Shown: positions 10,785 to 19,504 of the stretch, in pieces | How positions within the stretch are numbered: the first letter of the stretch is position 1 | Layout: every line of letters starts with the position of its first letter | Assembly: GCF_003369575.1 (NCBI RefSeq) | Contig: NZ_PIOC01000002.1 | Coordinates: forward strand, 1 to 64,000 | Source: Oceanobacillus arenosus | GTDB lineage: Bacteria; Bacillota; Bacilli; Bacillales; Amphibacillaceae | Direction of reading: 5' to 3' | Length of the DNA: 64,000 bases | Program-made: the position numbers and the translations under genes | The notes under the pieces: model-generated | The model's database searches: none | What the model was told of the DNA's origin: nothing | What the model saw: only the letters and a program-made list of their open reading frames with translations

Positions 10785-11456
10785 ATGGGGATTTTCAAAA
10801 GGATGAAAGAGGACATGGATGTGGTGTTTGAACAGGACCCGGCTGCTAGAACCTATTTTGAAGTGTTCTTAACCTATTCCGGTGTGCACGCTGTTTGGAA
10901 CCACCGAATAGCCCATGCCTTTTATAAAAGGAAATTATTCTTTATTGCTAGAGTAATATCGCAGGTTAGTCGCTTTTTTACTGGAATTGAAATCCACCCA
11001 GGGGCAGTAATTGGCAGACGGTTATTTATCGACCATGGCATGGGTGTCGTCATTGGCGAAACATGCGAAATTGGTGATAATGTTACAATCTTCCAAGGTG
11101 TTACATTAGGTGGAACAGGGAAGGAAAAAGGTAAACGTCACCCAACAGTCAAGGACAATGCGCTGATTTCTACTGGTGCGAAGGTGCTTGGGGCAATAAC
11201 CATCGGGGAGAGCTCCAAAGTTGGTGGTGGTGCTGTCGTTATTAAGGATGTCCCAGATCATTCAACGGTTGTAGGTATACCGGGAAGGGTCGTCGTGCAA
11301 AATGGAGAAAGGGTAAGGACAGATTTGGATCATCATAAGATACCCGATCCAGTAGCAGATCGTTGCAAAGAATTGCAGCAGGAGATTGATCAACTAAAGA
11401 TAGAAATCGATAGGCTGAAAGAAGGGAAGACGGATTATGTCAATAACAGTTTATAA
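10785..11456 (+). CDS. cysE: Serine O-acetyltransferase
   Basis: A 223-residue enzyme that makes O-acetylserine from serine and acetyl-CoA, the first step of cysteine synthesis. The left-handed beta-helix hexapeptide repeats run from about residue 65 to 170, with [13 protein letters not shown] and GKRHPTV carrying the active-site histidines. The C-terminal tail ([18 protein letters not shown]) looks like a coiled coil. The start follows a GGGGGGAG site. It overlaps cysS by 20 nt, and the T-box ties expression to tRNA-Cys charging. Confidence 0.96.
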   Translation: MGIFKRMKEDMDVVFEQDPAARTYFEVFLTYSGVHAVWNHRIAHAFYKRKLFFIARVISQVSRFFTGIEIHPGAVIGRRLFIDHGMGVVIGETCEIGDNVTIFQGVTLGGTGKEKGKRHPTVKDNALISTGAKVLGAITIGESSKVGGGAVVIKDVPDHSTVVGIPGRVVVQNGERVRTDLDHHKIPDPVADRCKELQQEIDQLKIEIDRLKEGKTDYVNNSL

Positions 11457-12837
11457 TACATTAACCCGAGACAAGGAGGAATTCAAACCACTGGTTGAGG
11501 GAAAAGTTAGTATGTATGTGTGCGGACCAACCGTTTACAACTATATCCATATTGGTAATGCTCGTCCTGCAATTGTATTTGATACGGTAAGACGGTATTT
11601 TGAATACAAGGGATATGTGGTCGACTATGTACTTAATTTCACCGATGTTGACGACAAAATCATTAAAACAGCAAATGAAGCGGGTGCCCGAGTCCCAGAG
11701 ATTGCAGATAAATACATTGATGCTTATTTAGAGGATGTCGCTGCATTAGGGGTTAAGAAGGCAACGGTTAATCCACGTGTAATGGAGTCAATGGAAGATA
11801 TTATTCGCTTTATTGAAGTGCTTGTTAATAAAGGATATGCATACGAGGCAGAAGGCGATGTATACTTTAAACCACGTGCATTTGCAGGATATGGGAAACT
11901 ATCCCATCAGTCTATCGATGAATTACGCTCGGGCGCCAGGATTCAAATCGGCGAAAAGAAAGAAGACCCGCTTGACTTCGCCCTATGGAAGCAGGCGAAG
12001 GATGGTGAAATTTCTTGGGACTCCCCGTGGGGTAAAGGCCGACCTGGATGGCATATTGAATGCTCGACAATGGTGAAGAAGTACCTTGGCGATACAATTG
12101 ATATTCATGCTGGTGGACAGGATTTAACCTTTCCACATCATGAAAATGAAATCGCCCAGTCAGAAGCGATGACGGGACACTCATTTGCAAACTACTGGAT
12201 GCATAATGGTTATATTAATATCAATAATGAAAAGATGTCGAAATCTCTTGGGAATTTTGTTTTGGCACGTGATTTAATTGAAAAGCATGACCCACAGGTT
12301 TTAAGATTCTTTATGCTGAGTGTACATTACCGTAATCCGATTAATTTTACAGAAGAGTTATTGGAAAATGCGAAGAATGGATTTGACCGAGTTAAAACGG
12401 CATACCAAAACCTTGAGCATCGAAAAGCTTCAAGTACGAATCTAGCTGGGAATGAAGAAGAATGGTTAACAAAGATTGACGTATTAAAACGGCAGTTTGA
12501 AGTAGCGATGGATGATGATTTCAATACGGCAAATGCTATTTCTATCTTATTCGACTTGGCGAAAGAAGCAAATGTGTATTTACAATCGAAGCAGACGACG
12601 ATTCAAGTGATCGATGCATTTCAGGAGAAGATCAAGCTATTCTTGCAAATTCTTGGTATCAATGTGAACGAAGAGAAGGATTTACTAGATGAGGATATCG
12701 AGGCACTAATCGTGGAGCGGAACGAAGCAAGAAAGAATCGAAACTTTGCACGTGCAGATGAGATAAGGGATTTATTGAAGGACCAGCATATTGTTTTGGA
12801 AGATACTGCTCAAGGGGTCCGCTGGAAAAGGGGCTAA
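11437..12837 (+). CDS. cysS: Cysteinyl-tRNA synthetase
   Basis: A 466-residue class I synthetase. It has the zinc-ligand-containing [16 protein letters not shown] block with the HIGH motif HIGN near residue 36, a second zinc region ([18 protein letters not shown]) and the KMSKS motif KMSKSLGN near residue 266. It overlaps the end of cysE, so the two are translated together under the same T-box, which suits one tRNA sensor controlling both cysteine supply and its use. Confidence 0.97.
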   Translation: MSITVYNTLTRDKEEFKPLVEGKVSMYVCGPTVYNYIHIGNARPAIVFDTVRRYFEYKGYVVDYVLNFTDVDDKIIKTANEAGARVPEIADKYIDAYLEDVAALGVKKATVNPRVMESMEDIIRFIEVLVNKGYAYEAEGDVYFKPRAFAGYGKLSHQSIDELRSGARIQIGEKKEDPLDFALWKQAKDGEISWDSPWGKGRPGWHIECSTMVKKYLGDTIDIHAGGQDLTFPHHENEIAQSEAMTGHSFANYWMHNGYININNEKMSKSLGNFVLARDLIEKHDPQVLRFFMLSVHYRNPINFTEELLENAKNGFDRVKTAYQNLEHRKASSTNLAGNEEEWLTKIDVLKRQFEVAMDDDFNTANAISILFDLAKEANVYLQSKQTTIQVIDAFQEKIKLFLQILGINVNEEKDLLDEDIEALIVERNEARKNRNFARADEIRDLLKDQHIVLEDTAQGVRWKRG

Positions 12838-12839
12838 CA

Positions 12840-13238
12840 ATGGAATTGGAAGTAAAACAAATGAAAAGTTTAGCGCTCGCGTACATGGGGGATGCCATTT
12901 ATGAAGTCTATGTACGTGAGTACTTATTAAATAAAGGTGAAGTTAAACCAAATCAGCTCCATAATCACGCGGTTCAGTTTGTAGCGGGGAAAGCGCAAGC
13001 AGCTGTCGTTTTACACTTCTTAGAGATTGGCATTCTTTCGGAAGAAGAGAGACGTGTCGTAGCACGAGGAAGAAATGCTAAATCTGGATCGATTCCGAAG
13101 AATATTAGTGTGCAAACCTATCGTTACAGCACTGCATTTGAAGCGTTAATCGGCTATCATTATTTATTGAAAAATGAAGCTCGATTAGCAGAATTATTAC
13201 AACTATCGGTAGCATTTATCGAAGAAAGGAGTGTATAA
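12840..13238 (+). CDS. mrnC: Mini-ribonuclease III (MrnC)
   Basis: A 132-residue RNase III catalytic domain without a double-stranded RNA-binding domain, as in Bacillus Mini-III, which matures 23S rRNA ends. The motif [17 protein letters not shown] carries the acidic signature. It lies 2 nt after cysS and just before rlmB, the usual Bacillus order, which links two 23S rRNA-processing genes. Confidence 0.94.
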   Translation: MELEVKQMKSLALAYMGDAIYEVYVREYLLNKGEVKPNQLHNHAVQFVAGKAQAAVVLHFLEIGILSEEERRVVARGRNAKSGSIPKNISVQTYRYSTAFEALIGYHYLLKNEARLAELLQLSVAFIEERSV

Positions 13239-13239
13239 G

Positions 13240-13992
13240 ATGGAAATCGAACAGGAAATTATCATCGGGAAAAATCCGGTAATGGAGGCATTACGATCTG
13301 GCAGGTCTGTGAATAAAGTGCTTGTACTTGAGCATTTAAATGCGCAGACACAGGGAAAGCTTCACCAGTTAGCGAAGGAAGCTGGAACGATTGTGCAGAA
13401 GGTACCAAAGTCCAAACTGGATCAGTTATCAGATGGCAATCATCAAGGGGTAATTGCCTATGTTGCTTCTTATGAATATGCATCATTAGATGATTTGTTT
13501 AGAAATGCAGAGCAAAAAGCGGAGGATCCCTTTTTCATTATTTTGGACGAGCTGGAGGATCCACATAATCTAGGCTCTATCTTACGGACAGCTGATGCTA
13601 CAGGAGTGCATGGTGTCATTATTCCAAAGCGTAGATCGGTAGGATTAACGGCTACTGTTGCCAAGACTGCTGCAGGTGCAATCGAGCATATCCCGGTTGC
13701 GAGAGTGACGAATATCGCCAATACGATTGATGAATTGAAGGAAAGAAATATCTGGGTTGTTGGCACTGAAGCGGAAGCAACGGAGGATTATCGAAGGCTT
13801 GATGGTACCATGCCGATTGCGTTAGTAATTGGCAACGAAGGGAAAGGAATTAGTCGGTTAGTACGTAAAAAGTGTGATTGGACGGTTAGTCTGCCAATGA
13901 AGGGCGAGGTATCGTCTTTGAATGCATCCGTAGCTTGTAGCTTGCTACTCTATGAGGTCTATCGTAAGCGGTATCCACTCGGTGAAGCATAA
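13240..13992 (+). CDS. rlmB: 23S rRNA (guanosine-2'-O-)-methyltransferase RlmB
   Basis: A 250-residue SPOUT/TrmH methyltransferase. It has an N-terminal substrate-binding domain (IIGKNPVMEALRSGRSVNKV) and a C-terminal knotted SAM-binding domain with LDELEDPHNLGSILRTADA, NEGKGISRL and MKGEVSSLNASVA. The start was moved from GTG 13231 to ATG 13240 because GAAAGGAG ends just before it. It overlaps rae1 by 1 nt. Confidence 0.94.
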   Translation: MEIEQEIIIGKNPVMEALRSGRSVNKVLVLEHLNAQTQGKLHQLAKEAGTIVQKVPKSKLDQLSDGNHQGVIAYVASYEYASLDDLFRNAEQKAEDPFFIILDELEDPHNLGSILRTADATGVHGVIIPKRRSVGLTATVAKTAAGAIEHIPVARVTNIANTIDELKERNIWVVGTEAEATEDYRRLDGTMPIALVIGNEGKGISRLVRKKCDWTVSLPMKGEVSSLNASVACSLLLYEVYRKRYPLGEA

Positions 13993-14501
13993 TGGTCGTA
14001 CTTGTAGTTGATGGATACAATATCATTGGGGCATGGGATGAATTGCAGCGACTAAAAGAAAAGGAAATTGGTGAGGCCCGTGAACGGCTAATTCAATTAA
14101 TGGCAGAATATCAAGCATATTCAGGGCATCGAGTGATTGTTGTATTCGATGCCTATTATGTAAAAGGGACAGAGAGCAAGCTGAACCAATACAAAGTTGA
14201 CATCATTTACACAAAGGAAAAGGAAACAGCCGATGAATGCATTGAAAAGCTAGTAAAAAAAATAAAAAATGTGAAGACACAGGTATATGTTGCGACTTCA
14301 GATTATGCGGAGCAACGTACGATATTTGGACAAGGTGCGCTTCGGAAGTCGGCAAGGGAACTATACATTGAGCTCAAAGATATTGAACGGGAAATTGAAT
14401 CCGAGATTGTCCACCATCAACAAATAAAGCCACAAACGAAAATAGAATTAGATCAAGAGACCTTAGCTAAATTTGAAAAAATGAGACGAGGGGAATTATA
14501 G
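13992..14501 (+). CDS. rae1: Rae1, ribosome-associated endoribonuclease (YacP, NYN domain)
   Basis: A 169-residue PIN-like NYN-domain protein. VVDGYNIIGAW at the start, FDAYYVKGTES and the acidic TADECIEKLV and ATSDYAEQRTIFGQGA segments match YacP. In Bacillus subtilis Rae1 cleaves mRNA in the ribosomal A site. It starts in the stop codon of rlmB (ATAATG), so it is coupled. It is the last gene of the cysE group before the sigH promoter. Confidence 0.92.
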   Translation: MVVLVVDGYNIIGAWDELQRLKEKEIGEARERLIQLMAEYQAYSGHRVIVVFDAYYVKGTESKLNQYKVDIIYTKEKETADECIEKLVKKIKNVKTQVYVATSDYAEQRTIFGQGALRKSARELYIELKDIEREIESEIVHHQQIKPQTKIELDQETLAKFEKMRRGEL

Positions 14502-14616
14502 TTTACCCGTTAATTTCCATACGTCACTACACAGACACTTCCAGTTTTGTATATTGGGATTGACGATAAATGTTAGACTTTTCCCAATTAAGTAATGAAA
14601 TATGCGTCATCTTGTA

Positions 14617-14646
14617 TTGACGTTCTTCAAATTGGTCCTGTATAAT
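14617..14646 (+). promoter_or_regulatory. Promoter of sigH
   Basis: TTGACG (14617-14622), an 18-nt spacer and a perfect TATAAT (14641-14646), about 38 nt upstream of the sigH start. Confidence 0.82.
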
Positions 14647-14684
14647 GACGTTACAGTGATGGAACGGTAATTGGAGGGGGCTTC

Positions 14685-15338
14685 ATGAACGTTAGTCAAC
14701 TTGATCTAGATAAACAGGATCTAAAGAGCCTGAACGATAATGAAATTTTGCATTTGATTCATCATGGGAATAACCATGCACTAGACTATTTAATACATAA
14801 ATACCGGAATTTTGTGCGCGCGAAAGCAAGAACCTATTTTTTAATTGGGGCCGACAAAGAGGATATTATTCAAGAAGGAATGATAGGTCTGTATAAGGCG
14901 ATTCGCGATTTCGATGCAGACAAGCTATCCTCCTTTAAAGCATTTGCAGAGTTATGCATTACAAGACAAATTATTACCGCAATTAAAACCGCAACAAGGC
15001 AGAAGCATATCCCACTAAATTCATATGTGTCACTAGATAAGCCTATTTATGATGAAGACTCGGAACGAACATTATTAGATATTATTGCTGAATCAAGGTC
15101 GGTTGACCCGCAGGAACTACTTGTAAACCGCGAGAAAATGAGTGATATTGAGCTGCAATTATCGGAATTATTAAGCGAGTTAGAGCGAGAAGTGCTCCAA
15201 TTATATGTCGATGGATGCACCTATCAAGAGATTTCGGTCGAATTAAAAAGACATGTGAAATCAATTGATAACGCCTTACAGCGGGTGAAACGTAAATTGG
15301 AGCAGCTGCTAGAAGTGAATGAAGCGAAATCGCAATAG
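14685..15338 (+). CDS. sigH: RNA polymerase sigma-H factor (Spo0H)
   Basis: A 217-residue sigma-70 family member that directs early sporulation and stationary-phase genes in Bacillus. Region 2 contains the core-binding and -10 recognition helix ADKEDIIQEGMIGLYKAIRDFD; region 4 contains the helix-turn-helix CTYQEISVELKRHVKSIDNALQR. Its position between rae1 and rpmG-secE-nusG is the standard Bacillus order. It supports an endospore-forming host. The ATG follows GGAGGGGG. Confidence 0.96.
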   Translation: MNVSQLDLDKQDLKSLNDNEILHLIHHGNNHALDYLIHKYRNFVRAKARTYFLIGADKEDIIQEGMIGLYKAIRDFDADKLSSFKAFAELCITRQIITAIKTATRQKHIPLNSYVSLDKPIYDEDSERTLLDIIAESRSVDPQELLVNREKMSDIELQLSELLSELEREVLQLYVDGCTYQEISVELKRHVKSIDNALQRVKRKLEQLLEVNEAKSQ

Positions 15339-15369
15339 CCTATCAACCAGAAAGTATCTTTATATTGCA

Positions 15370-15399
15370 TTGACATGAGAAGTAGAAACATGCTACATT
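15370..15399 (+). promoter_or_regulatory. Promoter of rpmG
   Basis: TTGACA (15370-15375), an 18-nt spacer and TACATT (15394-15399) preceded by an extended -10 TGC. Confidence 0.72.
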
Positions 15400-15435
15400 A
15401 TATGTGGAAAAAACCTCTTATAATGGGGTGGTAGA

Positions 15436-15585
15436 ATGAGTAATAACATAACTTTGGCGTGCGCAATTTGTTTAAGTAGAAACTATTCGACAAATAAAAA
15501 TGTATCCACACAATCTACACGTTTAGAAGTACGCAAATTTTGCAAAACATGTGGGAAACATACATTGCATCGCGAAACGAAATAA
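15436..15585 (+). CDS. rpmG: 50S ribosomal protein L33
   Basis: A short gene of 49 residues with a GGGGTGG site 5' of the ATG. It carries two zinc CxxC pairs, CAIC near the start and CKTC near the end, so it is the zinc-binding (C+) form of L33. L33 sits near the ribosomal exit site of the large subunit. Bacillaceae usually carry more than one rpmG copy, and this is the one next to secE. Confidence 0.92.
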   Translation: MSNNITLACAICLSRNYSTNKNVSTQSTRLEVRKFCKTCGKHTLHRETK

Positions 15586-15718
15586 AGTGTGATTTCATCT
15601 GGGGCGCTTTCTGCAAATCAAGCGATATATCCCTTCAAAAATAGTGAAATACTACTGCAAAATTGCTAGTTTTATGCGGAATAAATGTACATTTAGGTAG
15701 AGTTTGGAGGGCACAAGC

Positions 15719-15892
15719 GTGTTTAAGTTTTTTAAAAATGTTTCAAAGGAAATGAAGAAGGTCAGCTGGCCAAAAGGCAAGGAATTAAGAAATTATACGG
15801 TTATTGTTATATCGACAGTTGTATTTGTAGCGTTATTCTTCATGGTAGTTGATATGGGGATTTCATTTATTTTGAATTCTTTTTTTGAATAA
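15719..15892 (+). CDS. secE: Protein translocase subunit SecE
   Basis: A 57-residue single-span SecE. The amphipathic N-terminal helix carries KEMKKVSWPKGKEL and is followed by one membrane helix (YTVIVISTVVFVALFFMVV). GGAGG at 15706-15710 selects the GTG at 15719; reading from TTG 15704 would start on the binding site. It partners with SecY (encoded at 42656) in the export channel. Confidence 0.95.
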   Translation: MFKFFKNVSKEMKKVSWPKGKELRNYTVIVISTVVFVALFFMVVDMGISFILNSFFE

Positions 15893-15914
15893 TTTATTTT
15901 AATTATGCTATAAT
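15885..15914 (+). promoter_or_regulatory. Candidate nusG promoter at the end of secE
   Basis: TTGAAT (15885-15890), an 18-nt spacer and TATAAT (15909-15914) with an extended -10 TGC directly before it. The predicted start lies just upstream of a terminator-like hairpin, so the nusG leader would contain that hairpin and the two-hairpin element. Confidence 0.6.
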
Positions 15915-15938
15915 GGTATAAAAATACGCCTTTTTTGA

Positions 15939-15965
15939 AAAAAACCCGCCAAAACGGGTTTTTTA
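15939..15965 (+). terminator. Terminator between secE and nusG
   Basis: A 10-bp perfect stem (A6CCCG with CGGGT6; 15939-15948 with 15955-15964) and a 6-nt loop. The A-run and T-run make it work in both directions. It separates secE from nusG, or acts as an attenuator in the nusG leader if the promoter at 15885 is used. Confidence 0.85.
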
Positions 15966-15971
15966 ATATTG

Positions 15972-16059
15972 GCAGAAAGAAAGTATATCCATATTTCTTT
16001 CTGCATAAGTGCAACTACTGGAATCCGCCTAAAGGCTTGGAGGATTGCCAAGTTTTCTA
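15972..16059 (+). repeat. Two-hairpin element, copy 2 (before nusG)
   Basis: Hairpin 1 is a perfect 11-bp stem (15972-15982 with 15994-16004), its loop beginning GTATATC. Hairpin 2 pairs 16022-16026 with 16042-16046, extended by 16019-16021 with 16048-16050, and encloses GCCTAAAGGC. The blocks AAGAAAGTATATC, CATAAGTGCAACTA and CCAAGTTTTCTA are identical to copy 1 at 10674-10759, while paired positions differ in compensating ways. Confidence 0.85.
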
Positions 16060-16144
16060 GGACACTATTTGCGGCGAACGTTCGATGAAGGATAAAATAA
16101 CTCTTTTAAAGGGAGGGAAGGGCAAGCGAATTGTCCTATATATA

Positions 16145-16681
16145 ATGGAAAAAAATTGGTATGTTGTTCATACGTACTCTGGATATGAAAACAAAGTAAA
16201 AATGAATTTGGAAAAACGGGTGGAAACGATGGGGATGGAGGACAAGATCTTCCGTGTACTCGTTCCAGAAGAAGAAGAGACAGAAATAAAGAATGGCAAG
16301 AAGAAGGTCATGAAGAAGAAATTCTTCCCTGGGTATGTATTAACAGAAATGATTATGACAGATGATTCATGGTATGTTGTGCGCAATACTCCTGGTGTGA
16401 CTGGATTTGTTGGTTCAAGTGGTCACGGTGCAAAACCTACGCCATTATTACCAGATGAAGTAGATACCCTTCTCAAACGAATGGGAATGGAATCACAGAA
16501 GGTTCAAATTGACTTCGAACTGAAAGAAAATGTTCGCGTTAAAGAAGGGCCATTCTCTGACTTCACAGGATCAATCGAGCATATTGATTTAGATAAGCAA
16601 AAAGTGAAGGTGCATGTAAATATGTTTGGCAGAGAAACACCGGTCGAACTAGATTTTGCGCAAATAGAAAAACTAGGCTAA
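16145..16681 (+). CDS. nusG: Transcription termination/antitermination factor NusG
   Basis: A 178-residue NusG with the NGN domain (MEKNWYVVHTYSGYE to about 110, including PGYVLTEM and VRNTPGVTGFVGS) and a C-terminal KOW domain (VRVKEGPFSDFTGSI). ATG 16145 gives the family N-terminus. The reading frame is open upstream to ATG 16085, and the GGGAGG at 16111-16116 lies 28 nt before 16145, so a slightly longer start near 16130 (ATT) cannot be fully excluded. NusG promotes pausing in Bacillus and couples RNA polymerase to the ribosome. Confidence 0.93.
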   Translation: MEKNWYVVHTYSGYENKVKMNLEKRVETMGMEDKIFRVLVPEEEETEIKNGKKKVMKKKFFPGYVLTEMIMTDDSWYVVRNTPGVTGFVGSSGHGAKPTPLLPDEVDTLLKRMGMESQKVQIDFELKENVRVKEGPFSDFTGSIEHIDLDKQKVKVHVNMFGRETPVELDFAQIEKLG

Positions 16682-16774
16682 TCAACCAGACTAGTTTCGA
16701 GTGTTTTCCAGGCTACCATAGGAATGTTAATTATGAGAGCAATAATTTTTTCTGAAAGAATTAATTCAACTCCT

Positions 16775-16802
16775 TGCATATAATTGATATTCATGGTAAA
16801 AT
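16775..16802 (+). promoter_or_regulatory. Promoter of rplK
   Basis: TTGCAT (16775-16780), a 16-nt spacer and TAAAAT (16797-16802) with an extended -10 TGG. This leaves an rplK leader of roughly 100 nt. Confidence 0.6.
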
Positions 16803-16907
16803 TCTTTTGTTATTCATGTTCTGTTATAAGGACATTTGTAAATATGAGTGGGAGGGATCCATTGGTACCCCTATTACCACATCACGGACTTTAAGGAGGT
16901 GTGTCTC

Positions 16908-17333
16908 GTGGCTAAAAAAGTAATCAAATTAGTAAAATTACAAATTCCAGCTGGTAAAGCAAACCCAGCGCCGCCAGTAGGACCAGCATTAGGTCAAGCA
17001 GGTGTTAATATCATGGGATTCTGTAAAGAGTTCAATGCACGTACACAAGATCAAGCGGGCCTAATTATCCCTGTTGAAATTACGGTATTTGAAGACCGTT
17101 CATTTACATTTATTACAAAGACTCCACCAGCAGCTGTTCTATTGAAGAAAGCAGCAGGTATTGAGTCTGGTTCAGGTGAACCGAACAAGAACAAAGTTGC
17201 TACTGTAAAACGTGATAAAGTGAAAGAAATCGCAGAAACTAAAATGCCAGATTTAAACGCCGCTGATGTAGAAGCAGCGATGCGCATGGTTGAAGGAACT
17301 GCACGTAGCATGGGAATTACAATCGAAGACTAA
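16908..17333 (+). CDS. rplK: 50S ribosomal protein L11
   Basis: A 141-residue L11. The start is GTG 16908, placed by a full AAGGAGGTG 11 nt upstream; the frame is open further 5' but lacks support. The N-terminal domain has the proline-rich [25 protein letters not shown] loop (residues 12-36, where thiostrepton acts), and the C-terminal domain binds the GTPase-associated region of 23S rRNA. It forms the factor-binding stalk base with L10 and L7/L12 encoded downstream. Confidence 0.97.
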   Translation: MAKKVIKLVKLQIPAGKANPAPPVGPALGQAGVNIMGFCKEFNARTQDQAGLIIPVEITVFEDRSFTFITKTPPAAVLLKKAAGIESGSGEPNKNKVATVKRDKVKEIAETKMPDLNAADVEAAMRMVEGTARSMGITIED

Positions 17334-17349
17334 TTTACAATACGGCAAT

Positions 17350-17380
17350 GGTTGCGGATGGGAACTGACGCAACCTTTTT
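17350..17380 (+). terminator. Terminator-like hairpin between rplK and rplA
   Basis: A 7-bp stem (GGTTGCG 17350-17356 with CGCAACC 17369-17375) followed directly by T5. It may reduce readthrough into rplA or mark the rplK mRNA end. Confidence 0.65.
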
Positions 17381-17445
17381 CGTGAATGCGATAGACCAAT
17401 AATGGTTTATTGCATGCTTTAATAAAGGCGCCTGCGCTTTTATAA

Positions 17446-17471
17446 GTGGGAGGTATTACCGTTATAACCAC
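17446..17471 (+). promoter_or_regulatory. L1-binding leader of rplA
   Basis: GTGGGAGGT and CCGTTATAACCAC form a GTGG/CCAC stem with an internal GGT/ACC pairing, mimicking the L1 site on 23S rRNA. It lies 5 nt before the GAGGAGG of rplA, so L1 binding would block its own translation, as known for this leader family. Confidence 0.8.
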
Positions 17472-17489
17472 AATAGAGGAGGAAATAAA

Positions 17490-18179
17490 ATGGCTAAAAG
17501 AGGTAAAAAACATCAAGAAGCTACAAAGCTTGTTGATCGCACAAAATCATATGAAGTAAAAGAAGCTATTGCATTAGCTAAACAAACAGCTAAAGCTAAC
17601 TTCGACGAAACGGTCGAAGCTGCATTCCGTTTAGGAGTAGATCCTAAGAAGGCAGATCAACAAATCCGTGGTGCTTTCGTATTGCCGCATGGTACTGGTA
17701 AAACACAACGTGTACTAGTATTCGCAAAAGGTGAGAAAGCAAAAGAAGCAGAAGCTGCCGGAGCAGATTATGTTGGTGAAGGAGAATACATTGACAAGAT
17801 TAACCAAGGTTGGTTCGAGTTTGATGTAATTGTTGCTACACCTGACATGATGGCTGAAGTAGGGAAGCTTGGCCGAGTTCTTGGACCAAAAGGCTTAATG
17901 CCAAATCCAAAGACTGGAACAGTTACATTTGATGTAGAAAAAGCTGTTAACGATATTAAAGCTGGTAAAGTTGAATATCGTGTAGACAAACAATCTAACA
18001 TTCATGTTCCAATCGGAAAAATTTCATTTGATGATGAAAAATTAGTTGAAAACTTCGTGGCATTAACAGAACAACTTGTGAAAGTTAAGCCACAAACTGC
18101 AAAAGGAATATACATGAAGAATGTTTCTATCGCTTCAACAATGGGACCTGGAATCAAAGTTGACGTTTCAAGTATCTAA
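17490..18179 (+). CDS. rplA: 50S ribosomal protein L1
   Basis: A 229-residue L1, the mobile stalk protein near the E site. Family blocks [35 protein letters not shown] and [15 protein letters not shown] are present. The start follows GAGGAGG. An L1-type regulatory site lies just upstream. It is separated from rplK by a terminator-like hairpin and from rplJ by its own promoter and the L10 leader. Confidence 0.97.
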   Translation: MAKRGKKHQEATKLVDRTKSYEVKEAIALAKQTAKANFDETVEAAFRLGVDPKKADQQIRGAFVLPHGTGKTQRVLVFAKGEKAKEAEAAGADYVGEGEYIDKINQGWFEFDVIVATPDMMAEVGKLGRVLGPKGLMPNPKTGTVTFDVEKAVNDIKAGKVEYRVDKQSNIHVPIGKISFDDEKLVENFVALTEQLVKVKPQTAKGIYMKNVSIASTMGPGIKVDVSSI

Positions 18180-18188
18180 TTAACAAGA

Positions 18189-18232
18189 GCAGAAGCGCCT
18201 GTTTAGCGATGTACGGTGCTCGTGGTTGCCAC
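18189..18232 (+). repeat. Short fragment resembling the 62.65 kb intergenic repeat
   Basis: AGAAGCGCCTGTTTAGC and TGTACGG in this spacer resemble, in inverted orientation, the right end of the large repeat at 62655-62911 (which read on the minus strand gives AAGCGCCCGTTTGAGC and TGTACGG). A small GTGG-TTG-CCAC hairpin follows. The match is short, so this is a tentative relic. Confidence 0.4.
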
Positions 18233-18281
18233 GTGAATAGAAATAGGGATTTTCTATATATTTTTATTCTAATTAAAGGCG

Positions 18282-18310
18282 TTGACATTTCGGAACTAAT
18301 CCGATATAAT
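18282..18310 (+). promoter_or_regulatory. Promoter of rplJL
   Basis: A consensus TTGACA (18282-18287), 17-nt spacer and TATAAT (18305-18310). It starts the L10 leader transcript. Confidence 0.9.
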
Positions 18311-18317
18311 AATGTCC

Positions 18318-18453
18318 GTTGATTAAAAAAATACGTTATACCGCAGACAGTAGGGACCCTAGAGGTTTAATAATCCTGCCGAGGTGTTTATAAAGCAGTC
18401 GATAAGATTATCGTTTGTTATATAAAGCTCCTATGTCGACATGGGAGCTTTTT
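18318..18453 (+). promoter_or_regulatory. Ribosomal protein L10 leader with attenuator
   Basis: The leader contains the L10-leader signature CCGCAGACAGTAGGGA and TCCTGCCGAGGT (18342-18386 region), followed by an intrinsic terminator: AAAGCTCC (18424-18431) with GGAGCTTT (18444-18451), extended through a TATG/CATG inner stem, then T5. In Bacillus the L10-L12 complex binds this leader and favours termination, keeping stalk proteins in balance. The remaining nucleotides to rplJ hold the fragment GTGCTTGCGCTTTT. Confidence 0.85.
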
Positions 18454-18550
18454 ACTATATTGCTTACTCAGCTTAAGCTTATTGTAGCTCACCAAAGTGC
18501 TTGCGCTTTTTGACCGGTGTAATGATGTAATATTAATGGGAGGTGGAATA

Positions 18551-19057
18551 ATGGCTAATCTTAAGATTGTAGAAAAGAAACAACAACTTGTTGAAGAAAT
18601 CACAACTAAATTCCGTGAAAGTCAAACATCAGTAGTTGTTGACTATCGTGGATTAAGCGTTGCTGAATTAACAATACTTCGTAAACAATTACGTGACGAA
18701 GGCATTGAATTCAAAGTATACAAGAACTCTATGAGTCGTCGTGCTGCAGAAGCTGCAGAACTTGGAGAAATTAACGATACTTTAGTTGGGCCTACAGCTA
18801 TTGCGTTTAGTAATAATGATGTTGTAGCTCCAGCAAGAATCCTTAATAATTTCGCAAAGACTAACGAGAACTTAGAAATCAAAGGTGGCGTAATTGAAGG
18901 TAAGGTTGCAACGTTGGATCAAATCAAAGAACTTGCAGATCTTCCAAATTACGAAGGTATGGTTTCAATGTTGCTTAGCGTGCTTCAAGCACCTATCCGT
19001 AACTTTGCTTACGTTACAAAAGCAATTGCAGAGCAAAAAGAAGAACAAGGTGCATAA
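18551..19057 (+). CDS. rplJ: 50S ribosomal protein L10
   Basis: A 168-residue L10, the stalk base that carries L7/L12 dimers on its C-terminal helix. GGGAGGTGG places the start at ATG 18551 rather than the open upstream extension to 18497. The block [20 protein letters not shown] near residue 20 binds 23S rRNA with L11. It is followed 59 nt later by rplL. Confidence 0.96.
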   Translation: MANLKIVEKKQQLVEEITTKFRESQTSVVVDYRGLSVAELTILRKQLRDEGIEFKVYKNSMSRRAAEAAELGEINDTLVGPTAIAFSNNDVVAPARILNNFAKTNENLEIKGGVIEGKVATLDQIKELADLPNYEGMVSMLLSVLQAPIRNFAYVTKAIAEQKEEQGA

Positions 19058-19116
19058 TAGCTTATCCCTTGCATGTTAATACAAAAAATGAAAATTAAAT
19101 TAGGAGGAAATATATC

Positions 19117-19482
19117 ATGACTAAAGAAGAAATGATTGGCGCGATCAAAGAAATGTCCGTTTTAGAATTAAACGACTTAGTTAAAGCAATCGAAGAAGAA
19201 TTTGGAGTAACAGCTGCTGCACCAGTTGCAGTTGCAGGCGGAGCTGCTGGTGGAGCTGCTGCAGAAGAACAAACTGAATTTGACGTAGTACTTGCTGGTG
19301 TTGGTGACGCGAAGATTAAAGTTGTTAAAGCTGTTCGTGAAATCACTGGTCTTGGACTTAAAGATGCTAAAGAATTAGTAGATAACGCACCTAAAGCAAT
19401 CAAAGAAGGCGTATCTAAAGAAGAAGCAGAAGAAATGAAAGCTAAACTTGAAGAAGTTGGCGCAAGCGTAGAAGTTAAATAA
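19117..19482 (+). CDS. rplL: 50S ribosomal protein L7/L12
   Basis: A 121-residue stalk protein. It has the N-terminal dimerisation domain (to about 35), an alanine- and glycine-rich hinge ([19 protein letters not shown]) and the C-terminal factor-binding domain with [23 protein letters not shown]. Acidic overall, present in several copies per ribosome. It follows GGAGG and ends the rplJL transcript before a terminator-like hairpin. Confidence 0.97.
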   Translation: MTKEEMIGAIKEMSVLELNDLVKAIEEEFGVTAAAPVAVAGGAAGGAAAEEQTEFDVVLAGVGDAKIKVVKAVREITGLGLKDAKELVDNAPKAIKEGVSKEEAEEMKAKLEEVGASVEVK

Positions 19483-19504
19483 TTTAGAATACTATTAATA
19501 ACTG

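Noticed and set aside
10674-16059. Two-hairpin element as the known Bacillaceae-1 RNA
   Set aside because: That motif is remembered for RUCCU terminal loops, which are not present here; the loops are TATATC and CGAAAG/CTAAAG types.
16085-16144. Longer NusG start at ATG 16085
   Set aside because: No binding site before it, and the added 20 residues are absent from NusG homologues.
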